Assembly: GCA_900163555.1 (NCBI GenBank)
Contig: FUHX01000025.1
Location: forward strand, 1-64,000
Length of the DNA stretch: 64,000 nt
Source: Actinomycetales bacterium JB111
GTDB lineage: Bacteria > Actinomycetota > Actinomycetes > Actinomycetales > Actinomycetaceae
Direction of reading: 5' to 3'
In this document: one piece after another, positions 53,246 through 61,058 of the stretch
How positions within the stretch are numbered: position 1 is the stretch's first letter
How the letters are laid out: the number at the start of each line of letters is the position of its first letter
Made by a program: the position numbers and the translations under genes
Notes under the pieces: generated by a model
What the model was told of the DNA's origin: nothing
Databases searched by the model: none
The model's input: the letters and a program-made list of their open reading frames with translations, nothing else

Positions 53246-54330
53246 TGCGGGTCGATACCCGCCATCGCCTCGGTGAGCTGGTCCACGGTCCACGGCAGGG
53301 TGAGGACGTTCGGGTAGGACAGCGACCACGCGATCGGCAGGCCACCGGACTCGTCCGGGTCGATGAAGCCGACCGCGTCCCGCTGCACCACGTCGAGGCT
53401 CCCGTAGATCTCGGAGTCCTCGAGCCAGTGCACGGCGTCCTCGATCGTCCCCGAACCGCCGTGCCGCGCGATGAGCAGCCGGTCGGCCTCGACCATCTGG
53501 AAGTTCTCCAGCGCGATCTCGCCGTCGGCGGCCGCCAGCGCTCCGGCGTTCGGGTGCGGGGCGAAGCCGAGCTGGGTGAGGAGCTCCTCGGTGGACGAGC
53601 CCGCCGTGTTGAGGAACTCCAGCCCGGCCTCCTCGCCGCGGTTCATCACCAGGCCGAGCGTCTGCCCCTCGTACTCGGGGTGCTCCGCGGCCGTCTCGGT
53701 CACGGCGGCCTCCGCGTCGACGACGAGCTGGTCGGCCTCGGTCCGGAGGTCGAGCGCGTCGCCGATGATCTCGGTGGTCTCCTGCCAGGGCAGCTCCCCC
53801 TCGCTCTCCGGGGCGAGGACGGGCGCGATGGTCGTCAGCGCGTCCCAGTCGTCCTCCAGGCCCGCGTAGCTGAGGGCCACGATGAGGTCCGGCTCGGTCG
53901 CCGCGAGGGACTCGATCGGCAGGGCGTCCGCCCACGGGTCGACCACCTCGGCGTCGGCGAGCTGGTCGGCGTGCTCCGCCCACCACGGCCAGTCCGCGCT
54001 CTCCCAGGGGGTGGCGACAGGGGAGACGCCGAGGCCGAGCACCACCTCGAGCTCGCCGAGCCCGCCGAGCACGGCGACCCGCTCCGGGCGCTCCGGGATC
54101 GTGGTCTCGCCGTACGGGGTGTCGTAGGTCAGGGGGTAGGTCGTGTCGCCGTCGGCCGCGGGCAGCAGCGAGTCCTCGGCGGCGTCCGAGCCGGACTCGT
54201 CGCCGTCCTCGCCGCCGCCGGAGCAGGCCGTGAGCGCGAGCGAGGCGAGCAGGACGCAGGCGACGCCGTAGCCGGTCGCCCGGCCGCGCAGGGGCCGGGA
54301 GAAGATCGTGGTCAGGATCGAGGGGTTCAT
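53242..54330 (-). CDS. Ferric-siderophore substrate-binding lipoprotein 2 (FepB/TroA-like)
   Basis: 362 aa, lipobox LTAC after a basic/hydrophobic leader. The class III binding-protein fold is indicated by ERPERVAVLGGLGELEVVLGLG, EPDLIVALSYAG, a long connecting helix and NRGEEAGLEFLNTAG. ATG overlaps the preceding SBP stop (ATGA). Two SBPs in tandem with one permease pair suggest that two ferric siderophores share one importer, or that one SBP serves the exporter-fold pair. Confidence 0.94.
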   Translation of the reverse strand: MNPSILTTIFSRPLRGRATGYGVACVLLASLALTACSGGGEDGDESGSDAAEDSLLPAADGDTTYPLTYDTPYGETTIPERPERVAVLGGLGELEVVLGLGVSPVATPWESADWPWWAEHADQLADAEVVDPWADALPIESLAATEPDLIVALSYAGLEDDWDALTTIAPVLAPESEGELPWQETTEIIGDALDLRTEADQLVVDAEAAVTETAAEHPEYEGQTLGLVMNRGEEAGLEFLNTAGSSTEELLTQLGFAPHPNAGALAAADGEIALENFQMVEADRLLIARHGGSGTIEDAVHWLEDSEIYGSLDVVQRDAVGFIDPDESGGLPIAWSLSYPNVLTLPWTVDQLTEAMAGIDPQ

Positions 54331-55472
54331 CCGAGCACCTCGGCGAGCATCGGGACGATGGCCTCGGCGGCGAACTGCATGCCGAGCGGCCCGCCGGTGC
54401 CGAGCGCCCAGGACAGGTTGCCCGGGTGGTCCACGCCGTCGAGGACGTAGCCCGTGCCCTCGGCGTTGTTCGTGATGACGACGAGGTTGCCGTCCTGGAC
54501 CGCGCCGAGCCCCTGGAACAGCTCGGTCTCCAGCAGGAGTCGGTCGGCCTCGCCGGGCACGCCCGTGGTGTCTCCGACGATGACGACGTCGGCGTCGACC
54601 TGGCCGACGAGCTCCGCGCTCACCAGGTCGTCGGCCGCGAAGTCGTCCGCGTTCGGGTGCGGCGCGAAGCCGAGGTCCACCAGCAGCCGCTCCGTGTCCG
54701 ACCCGGTGGTGTTGCTGAACGACGTGCCCCACTCCTCGCTGTACTGCACGAGGTAGGAGACGGTGAGTCCCTCGAACTCCGGGTGGTCCTCCCGCAGGTC
54801 GGCGAAGAAGGCGTCGTAGTCGTCGATGGCCCCGGCGGCCGCGCCCGGCAGGTCGATGGCCTCGCCGATCGACTCGGCCTGCGCCCGCCAGTCCATCACC
54901 TCGTCGTCGTCGGACTCGGACACCGTGAGCACGGGGGCGATAGCGGCGGCCTGGTCCCACTCGGCGTCCATGTCCTTGCCGAACACGACGATGAGGTCCG
55001 GGTCCGCGGCCGCGACCGTCTCCCACGGGACCGCTCCCGTGTAGTCGGCCGGGAAGGTGGTCTCGATCTCGCCGGGCAGGGCGTCCAGCGTCCACGCGGC
55101 CCGCTCGATGACGTCCGAGGCGAGCACCGGCGTCACGCCGAGCGTCGCGAGGATCTCGACGTCGATGCCGGTCGGGCTCACGACGGCGATGCGCTCGGGA
55201 CGCGACGGGAGGGTCGTCTCCCCGTAGGCGCTCTCGAGCGCGAGGGGGTACTCGGTCACACCCTCCCCCGCGGGCACGAGCCCCGTCGCGGGGTCGGACC
55301 CGCCGTCGGCGACGGGGGCGGCCTCGCCCGTGCCGGACTCGGCACCCTGCTCGACGACGGAGCCGCCGGTCCCGGCGTCCTCGTCACCGTCCGAGCAGGC
55401 GGCGAGGACGACGACGGCGGCGAGCGCCAGGGCCGTCGTCGTCGAACGGGTTCTCATGCGTGATGCGGACAT
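54327..55472 (-). CDS. Ferric-siderophore substrate-binding lipoprotein 1 (FepB/TroA-like)
   Basis: 381 aa and first gene of the minus-strand iron operon. Lipobox LAAC, an acidic Gly/Ser linker, then SRPERIAVVSPTGIDVEILATLG, DPDLIVVFGKDMDAEWDQ and the YSEEWGTSFSNTTGSDTERLLVDLGFAPHPNA segment shared with the next SBP, indicating tandem duplication. Start ATG 55472 has AGAAGG and GAGG upstream; an in-frame ATG at 55457 is an alternative. An IdeR-like box lies 57 bp upstream, so iron repression is likely. Confidence 0.94.
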   Translation of the reverse strand: MSASRMRTRSTTTALALAAVVVLAACSDGDEDAGTGGSVVEQGAESGTGEAAPVADGGSDPATGLVPAGEGVTEYPLALESAYGETTLPSRPERIAVVSPTGIDVEILATLGVTPVLASDVIERAAWTLDALPGEIETTFPADYTGAVPWETVAAADPDLIVVFGKDMDAEWDQAAAIAPVLTVSESDDDEVMDWRAQAESIGEAIDLPGAAAGAIDDYDAFFADLREDHPEFEGLTVSYLVQYSEEWGTSFSNTTGSDTERLLVDLGFAPHPNADDFAADDLVSAELVGQVDADVVIVGDTTGVPGEADRLLLETELFQGLGAVQDGNLVVITNNAEGTGYVLDGVDHPGNLSWALGTGGPLGMQFAAEAIVPMLAEVLG

Positions 55473-55528
55473 GCCTCTGCCTTCTGATCAGTGGACCGTC
55501 GCCCCGTAGCGACGTCAACCTGTTTAAG

Positions 55529-55547
55529 TTATGTATGCCTTACCTAA
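55529..55547. promoter_or_regulatory. IdeR/DtxR-type iron box
   Basis: TTATGTATGCCTTACCTAA matches the 19-bp consensus TTAGGTTAGGCTAACCTAA at 14 of 19 positions, with a near-perfect right half. It sits in an AT-rich divergent promoter between the siderophore operon (-) and the AraC-type gene (+) and could repress both when iron is plentiful. Confidence 0.6.
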
Positions 55548-55608
55548 TATGGGAGTGCGCGCCGCGACAAGGCCCGCGCACTTTGCGACGATTCCCCGGA
55601 GCCCCCGC

Positions 55609-56382
55609 ATGTCCGCCGTCCTGACGCCGTCCCCGCCCGCGCTCGGTGCCGCCACGCACTGGCCGGTCGACCTTCCGCCCGCCGCGATCCCGCCGCGCGT
55701 CCACGACGACGAGCACCTGCTGCTGTGGCAGGTGCGCGGGACCTCCACGCTGCACGTGGACGGGGTCGCGCACGTGCTCACCATGGGGCACGCCCTGTGG
55801 CTTCCCGCCGGTGTCAGGCACCGCGGCACCGTGCACGCCAACTCGGTCCTGCTGCCGATGTTCTTCCCCGTGGCGAGCGCGGCGACGACCCTGCGCCGTC
55901 CCACGCTGATCTCGGTCGACCGCGAGATGCGCAACCTCTTCCTCGCCGAGGTGCAGATGAGCTACACGGTCATCCAGCCGGCCATCGACCTGAGCAGCCA
56001 GATCCTCGCGCTCATCGAGTCCTGCCCCGCGGCGTCGACGCTCCTCCCGATGCCGACCTCCGAGAGCGCGCGTGCCGTCGCGGACCACCTGCGCCGGAAC
56101 CCCGGCGACCCGCGCGGCCTGACCGAGCTCGCCGCCCAGGTACACACGTCCGTCCGCTCCCTCGAGCGGATCTTCCTCGCCGAGACCGGCACGACCGTGC
56201 GCGCCTGGCGGATGCAGGCGCGGATGGAGACGGCGGCGACCCTGCTGCGCGCCGGCGCGACCGTCGGCGCCGTGGCCTCCCGCGTCGGATACGCCGACGC
56301 CGCCTCGCTGCGTCGGGCCTTCCGGAAGCACTACGGGATGGGGCCCGCCGAGTACGCGCAGACCTTCTCGGGAGTGCAGTAG
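55609..56382 (+). CDS. AraC-family regulator with N-terminal cupin sensor
   Basis: 257 aa: cupin-like sensor (about 10-110, PPRVHDDEHLLLWQVRG, LTMGHALWLPAGVRH) and AraC double HTH (about 165-257, LTELAAQVHTSVRSLERIFLAETG, VGAVASRVGYADAASLRRAFRKHYG). The ATG at 55609 is preferred, with CCGGAG upstream, because the longer frame from 55531 overlaps the iron box. Such regulators in siderophore loci usually activate uptake genes when the ferric siderophore is bound. Confidence 0.92.
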   Translation: MSAVLTPSPPALGAATHWPVDLPPAAIPPRVHDDEHLLLWQVRGTSTLHVDGVAHVLTMGHALWLPAGVRHRGTVHANSVLLPMFFPVASAATTLRRPTLISVDREMRNLFLAEVQMSYTVIQPAIDLSSQILALIESCPAASTLLPMPTSESARAVADHLRRNPGDPRGLTELAAQVHTSVRSLERIFLAETGTTVRAWRMQARMETAATLLRAGATVGAVASRVGYADAASLRRAFRKHYGMGPAEYAQTFSGVQ

Positions 56383-56406
56383 GACGAACGAGCCCGGGCT
56401 CTCGTC
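56383..56406. terminator. Short convergent hairpin between two AraC-type genes
   Basis: A perfect palindrome GAGCCCGGGCTC (56390-56401) with partial GACGA/TCGTC flanking pairing fills the 22-bp gap between convergent genes. Confidence 0.5.
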
Positions 56407-57940
56407 ATCCCGCCCGGGACGACTCGAGGTACTCGCGGGGCGAGAACCCGTGCCGGCGGCGGAACGCCCGGCTGAACGCCGACAGGTGCCGGTATCCCAC
56501 GCGACGCGCCGCGACGCTGGGGTCGAGACCGCCCGCCATGAGGTCCCTGGCCGCCTGCGCCCGCATCGACGACCGCCAGGAGGCGAACCCGCAGCCCACC
56601 TGCGCGCGGAAGTCCCGGTCGATCTGGGCTGGCGTGACCCCCAGCTCCTCCGCCCACTCGCGCAGGCCCCGCACGTCGCCCGGGTCGGCCGCGACGCGGC
56701 GGGCGATCTCGCCCGCCGGACCGTGGGCGGGCGTTCCCCTGGCGTCATCGGCGTGTGCGTGCTCCCTGAAGTACCCGTCCTCGTCCCCGGGCGGGGTGTG
56801 CGCGAGGGCGGGCGACGACGTCGGGCGGTCCTCCCGGTAGGAGAACGGGAGCGCGATCGCGCCCTCCCGCAGGTGGACCTCGTGCTCGAGGCCCGCGGTC
56901 ATGCGGACGGCGTCCCCGCGCGCCAGGTTCTGGGTCCGGTCCCCCACCCGCACGCGCGCGGATCCTCGGTACATCCAGAGCCACACGGTCACGTGCGGGT
57001 AGGTGCGCCGCTCCGCGAGCGAGGCAGGGACGCCGGGCGGCGGGCCGTCCCCCGTCAGGAGCTCGGACCACCAGGCGAGCGGGCCATCAGCCGCCCGCGG
57101 TTCGTTCGCCACCCGCGGCCCGACGACGCCGGAACCTCCCGTGGACCGGGTGCCCACGGCGGTACCGGCACCCCGGGCGGAGTCGGCGCCGACGGCGGAC
57201 CGGACGCCGTCGGCGTCCTGAGCTGCCTCCACGGACCCACCCCCCGCGGCGGTCCCGGTCCCCGCCAGCCACTCGCCGGGCGTGCGGCCCTCCGTCCGGG
57301 CGAACGCGCGGATGAAGCCGGTCGTCGTCGCGAATCCCACGCGCCTCGCGGTCGACGCGACGGACTCCCCCGCCCTCAGGTGCTCGCGCGCCACGGCGAG
57401 GCGGCAGCCCAGGCGCCACCCGGCGACCGACATGCCGACCTCGGCGGCGAAGATCCTGCGCAGCGTCCGCGCACTGACGCCGACCGAGGCGGACAGCTGC
57501 TCGACGGAGTCGGTCCGGCCCGGGTCGCGCACCAGCGCGAGCGCGACGTCCCGCCCGGCCGCGGTGCGGGGGATCGACACGCCCGCGGGCACCGTGCGCT
57601 CCCGCCCGCTCCCCCACGGCAGGTGGGACAGCGGGGAGACCTGCTGCGCGAACCGGGACACCACCCAGTCACGCCAGTCCGCCCGGTCCTCGCGCACGGT
57701 CACGCGCGCGAGCGCCGGCGGCAGCTCGCCCGCCGGGATCGTCAGCGGGACGACGACCGTCCCCGGGCGCGTACGCACCTCGTGCCGGACGCCGGCGGGG
57801 ACGAGCACGAGCTGCCCGGTCCGGAGCTCCCGGGTCTCGCCACCGACGTCGACGACGCACGACCCCACGTGCACGAACAGCACCAGGTGGACGTCCCGGC
57901 GGCGCCGGCCCCCGACCGTCACGGCGGGTATGTCAAGCAC
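56405..57940 (-). CDS. Tandem double cupin-AraC regulator
   Basis: 511 aa containing two complete cupin-AraC modules. Module 1: sensor at about 1-110 (LVLVPAGVRHEVRTR) and HTH at about 140-235 (SVEQLSASVGVSARTLRRIF, VGFATTTGFIRAFARTEG). Module 2: sensor at about 300-390 (AVRMTAGLEHEVHLRE) and HTH at about 415-510 (EWAEELGVTPAQIDRDFR, VGYRHLSAFSRAFRRRHG). An Ala/Gly/Thr linker joins them. The GTG at 57940 is chosen, with GGAG 7 nt upstream; a longer frame overlaps the divergent SBP gene. Likely regulates the surrounding iron genes. Confidence 0.85.
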   Translation of the reverse strand: MLDIPAVTVGGRRRRDVHLVLFVHVGSCVVDVGGETRELRTGQLVLVPAGVRHEVRTRPGTVVVPLTIPAGELPPALARVTVREDRADWRDWVVSRFAQQVSPLSHLPWGSGRERTVPAGVSIPRTAAGRDVALALVRDPGRTDSVEQLSASVGVSARTLRRIFAAEVGMSVAGWRLGCRLAVAREHLRAGESVASTARRVGFATTTGFIRAFARTEGRTPGEWLAGTGTAAGGGSVEAAQDADGVRSAVGADSARGAGTAVGTRSTGGSGVVGPRVANEPRAADGPLAWWSELLTGDGPPPGVPASLAERRTYPHVTVWLWMYRGSARVRVGDRTQNLARGDAVRMTAGLEHEVHLREGAIALPFSYREDRPTSSPALAHTPPGDEDGYFREHAHADDARGTPAHGPAGEIARRVAADPGDVRGLREWAEELGVTPAQIDRDFRAQVGCGFASWRSSMRAQAARDLMAGGLDPSVAARRVGYRHLSAFSRAFRRRHGFSPREYLESSRAG

Positions 57941-58044
57941 GTGGCCGCTCCGGCAGATCCATTTCCACAACGAGAGCCTAGCGTTAATCGACTCTGCTCT
58001 CGATCGGCACCGCTCGGGAGCGCACCCGCCCCCAAGGAGCCCGA

Positions 58045-59130
58045 ATGAACGTCCGCGCCTCACGCCGCCTTCCCGCCCTCGTCGCCGCCGCGCTGATCCT
58101 CCCCCTCGCCGCGTGCGGGGGCTCCGACGACGACGCCTCGCCCTCCGACGGGAGGTCGACGTCCGGCGAGGAGACGGGGACGGACGAGACAGGGACGGGC
58201 GAGGCCGGGTCCGACGACGCCGGCGGGACGGCCTCCGACGGCGCGTCGGACGACACGTCCGGCGGGACCTCCGCCGAGGACTACTACCCCCACACGGTCC
58301 GGTCGCTCTACGGCGACGTCACGATCGAGCAGGAACCGGAGCGGATCGTCGCGCTGTGGTCCCCGATCGGGGACGACCTCCACGCCCTCGGCGCCATGCC
58401 CGTCGCCGTCGCCGGCGACCCGGCCACGTACGACGAGGCCATGCCCTGGATCCCGGACGAGCTCCGCGAGATCACCGACCCCGCGCTCGTGACACCCGAC
58501 GGCATCAACGTCGAGGCCGTCGCCGCGCTCGAGCCGGACCTCATCATCGTCGCGCCGTACCAGGTGCAGGACGAGGCCGTGTTCGACCAGCTGAGCGTCG
58601 TCGCCCCGACGATCTCGGTCGACACCGAAGGCCTGAACCCCGACTGGGACGAACGCCTCCTGCTGTCCGCCGAGGCGGTCAACGAGACGGGGCCGGCGCA
58701 GGAGCTCATCGCCGAGACCGAGGCCGACTTCGCCGAGGTGGGTGCGCAGGTACCCGGCATCGAGGACATGACCTACAACTGGGTCCTCTTCAACCAGGGC
58801 CAGTACGGCTTCGGGAACGGGTCGGTCCTCGAGCTCTTCGGGCTGAGCCCGGCCGACAGCCAGGACAACTCGAACTCCGCCGACGCCGGCCTCTCGCCCG
58901 AGCAGACCTCGCTGCTGGACGCCGACCTCCTCGCCGTGTGGCCCGTCGAGGAGGATGGCCGCGAGACCCTCGAGGCGGACCCCCTCTTCCAGAACCTCCC
59001 GTCGGTCCAGGCCGACACGGTCCACTTCGCCTCGCTCGCAATGGCCGACGCGCTCAACGTCCCGGACCCGTACGCGCTGCCGTGGTTCCTCGAGGAGATC
59101 ACGCCGACGATCCTCGCCCTCGGCGAGTGA
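58045..59130 (+). CDS. Ferric-siderophore substrate-binding lipoprotein 3
   Basis: 361 aa, lipobox LAAC (Cys24), ~50-residue acidic Ser/Gly/Thr linker, then a FepB-like domain: EPERIVALWSPIGDDLHALG, EPDLIIVAPYQVQDEAVFDQL and a C-terminal YALPWFLEEITP. ATG with AAGGAG upstream. Heads a two-gene plus-strand unit with a SIP-methyltransferase gene; no FecCD permease accompanies it, so it may use the permeases of the left operon or feed the exporter-fold ABC pair. Confidence 0.93.
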   Translation: MNVRASRRLPALVAAALILPLAACGGSDDDASPSDGRSTSGEETGTDETGTGEAGSDDAGGTASDGASDDTSGGTSAEDYYPHTVRSLYGDVTIEQEPERIVALWSPIGDDLHALGAMPVAVAGDPATYDEAMPWIPDELREITDPALVTPDGINVEAVAALEPDLIIVAPYQVQDEAVFDQLSVVAPTISVDTEGLNPDWDERLLLSAEAVNETGPAQELIAETEADFAEVGAQVPGIEDMTYNWVLFNQGQYGFGNGSVLELFGLSPADSQDNSNSADAGLSPEQTSLLDADLLAVWPVEEDGRETLEADPLFQNLPSVQADTVHFASLAMADALNVPDPYALPWFLEEITPTILALGE

Positions 59131-59156
59131 CCCGCCCGGCCTGAGGGAGACGCGAC

Positions 59157-61013
59157 GTGCCGAGCACCGCCCGACCGATGACCGTGTACCCGATCGCCCT
59201 CCGCACGCTGGAGGTGCTGCGGGTGGAGGACCTGACCCCGGCGCTCCGCCGGGTGACGCTCACCGGCGAGGAGCTGGGGGCGTTCACGACCCCGAACGGG
59301 ATCGCGACGGCCGAGTTCGTCTCGACCGGGTTCGACGACGACGTCCGGCTCTTCTTCCCCTACCCCGGCGAGTCCGAGCCCGTCCTCCCCACGCCGAGGG
59401 ACGGCGGCCTCGTCTTCCCGAAGGACCCCAAGCCCCTGGGGAAGAACTACACGGTGCGGGGCTTCGACCCGGCCACGCGCGAGCTGGACATCGACTTCAT
59501 CAAGCACGGCGTCGGCGTGGCGACGACGTGGGCCTACCGCACCTACCCCGGGGACCGCGTGCACGTCGCCGGCCCGACGGCGTCGCAGGGCATCCCGGTC
59601 GGCACCGACTGGATCCTGGTCGCCGGCGACGACACGGCGATCCCGGCGATCGCCCGGCTGATCGAGGACCTTCCCGCGGACGCCCGGGCACAGGTCTTCA
59701 TCGAGGTCGCCGAGTCGTCGCTCGCGATCGACCTGCACGAGCCCCCGGGGGTGACCGTCACCTGGCTGCCGAGGGAGGGCGCACCCGCCGGCACCACGAC
59801 CCTGCTGCTGGACGCGGTCCGGGCGGCGCAGTGGTGGGAGGGCACCGCGTTCGCGTGGATCGCCGGCGAGCAGTCGGCCGTCCGCGACCTGCGCCGCCAC
59901 CTCGTGGCCGACCGCGGACTCGCCCGAGACCTCATCAGCTTCACGGGGTACTGGAAGCGCCAGCAGGTCGTCTCGATGGCCGACGACGAGGCGGTCCCTG
60001 ACCCCGAGCGGAACGAGGAGGCCTTCGAGAGGTTCCACGAGCAGGCCGAGATCCTCCCGCCGATCGCGATCCGGCTGGCCGCGGACCTCGAGATCGGCGA
60101 GCACATCGGGAACGGGGTGACGACCCCTGCCGCCCTGGCCGCCGCGACCGGCACCGACGAGCGGGCGCTGGCGAAGTTCCTCCGCTACCTCCACGCCATC
60201 GAGATCCTCGAGCCCGACGGGCCCGGGTACCGGCTCAGCGAGACCGGCGAGTTCCTCACCGACGTGTACGTCCGGGACGCGATCCGCAGCGACGGCGCCC
60301 AGTCGCGCCGCGAGCGGGCCCTGGCCGGCCTGGGGCACTCGGTGCGCACCGGGACCTCCGCCTACCGGTCCGTCACGGGCGTCGACGTCTCCGAGCTGCT
60401 GACCGACCCGACGTACGCCGAGCTCGCCCTGGAGAACCTGTCGGAGTTCGCCCCCTACCTCGCGGTCCCCCTCGCCCAGGCCCGCGCCTTCCTGGGCGTC
60501 CGCCACGTCGTCGTGCGGTCGGCGGGCTCCGCGGCGATCGCCGCGGAGCTCGTGCGCTACCTGCCCGAGGCGACCGTGGACATCGCGGACATGCCGACGA
60601 ACGCGAGCTGGTTCCGGCGGGACCTGCCCCGGGTGCTCCCCGAGGAGGACCTGCGCGCCCGCGTGACCGTGACCGACGCGGGGCCGACCGAGTTCGCCCC
60701 GGGGGCCGACGCGGTGCTGTTCGTGCACGAGCTGTCCGCCCGGCGCGATGCGGATGCGGCGCTCATCCTTCGGCGCGCGGCCGCCTCGCTCGCCCGGGGC
60801 GGCAGCATCCTCCTGCTCGAGGACACGTTCGACACGGACCGGCTCGACGAGCACGCCGCCGAGAACGACCTCCAGCTGCTCACGCTGTACGGGGCGGGCC
60901 ACCGGACGGCCGCCGAGCTCGACGACGTGATCGCGGCCGCCGGCCTGCGCACGGCGGAGAGGGAGGCGGTCGGCTGGGGCAACATCCTGCGCACGCTCGT
61001 GCCGAACTCCTAG
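59157..61013 (+). CDS. Second siderophore-interacting reductase / O-methyltransferase-like fusion
   Basis: 618 aa, same architecture as the product of 48471-50306. SIP part about 10-270: FAD motif KNYTVRG (96-102; the usual first Arg is Lys96), HGVGVATTW, WILVAGDDTAIPAI, GYWKRQQ. Methyltransferase-like part about 285-618: TTPAALAAATGTDERALAKFL, YRLSETGEFL, RREVAL-like helix, and a degenerate SAM site (VVVRSAGSAAIAAEL) followed by an intact-looking DAVLFVHEL...ARGGSILLLED core. GTG start with GAGGGAG. A shorter start at the ATG 59178 is possible. Confidence 0.87.
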   Translation: MPSTARPMTVYPIALRTLEVLRVEDLTPALRRVTLTGEELGAFTTPNGIATAEFVSTGFDDDVRLFFPYPGESEPVLPTPRDGGLVFPKDPKPLGKNYTVRGFDPATRELDIDFIKHGVGVATTWAYRTYPGDRVHVAGPTASQGIPVGTDWILVAGDDTAIPAIARLIEDLPADARAQVFIEVAESSLAIDLHEPPGVTVTWLPREGAPAGTTTLLLDAVRAAQWWEGTAFAWIAGEQSAVRDLRRHLVADRGLARDLISFTGYWKRQQVVSMADDEAVPDPERNEEAFERFHEQAEILPPIAIRLAADLEIGEHIGNGVTTPAALAAATGTDERALAKFLRYLHAIEILEPDGPGYRLSETGEFLTDVYVRDAIRSDGAQSRRERALAGLGHSVRTGTSAYRSVTGVDVSELLTDPTYAELALENLSEFAPYLAVPLAQARAFLGVRHVVVRSAGSAAIAAELVRYLPEATVDIADMPTNASWFRRDLPRVLPEEDLRARVTVTDAGPTEFAPGADAVLFVHELSARRDADAALILRRAAASLARGGSILLLEDTFDTDRLDEHAAENDLQLLTLYGAGHRTAAELDDVIAAAGLRTAEREAVGWGNILRTLVPNS

Positions 61014-61015
61014 CG

Positions 61016-61058
61016 GGAGCGGCGGCCCGGCCTCACGCGCCCGGGCGGCCGCCGCTCC
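61016..61058. terminator. Hairpin at the convergent end of the SIP-fusion and ABC genes
   Basis: A 12-bp perfect stem (61016-61027/61047-61058) straddles the gap between the plus-strand SIP fusion and the minus-strand ABC gene, overlapping the last codons of the latter. Confidence 0.5.

Noticed and set aside
57976-57994. Second IdeR-like box upstream of the third siderophore-binding protein gene
   Set aside because: Only the AGCCTA core aligns and about 11 of 19 positions match, which is too weak to list.
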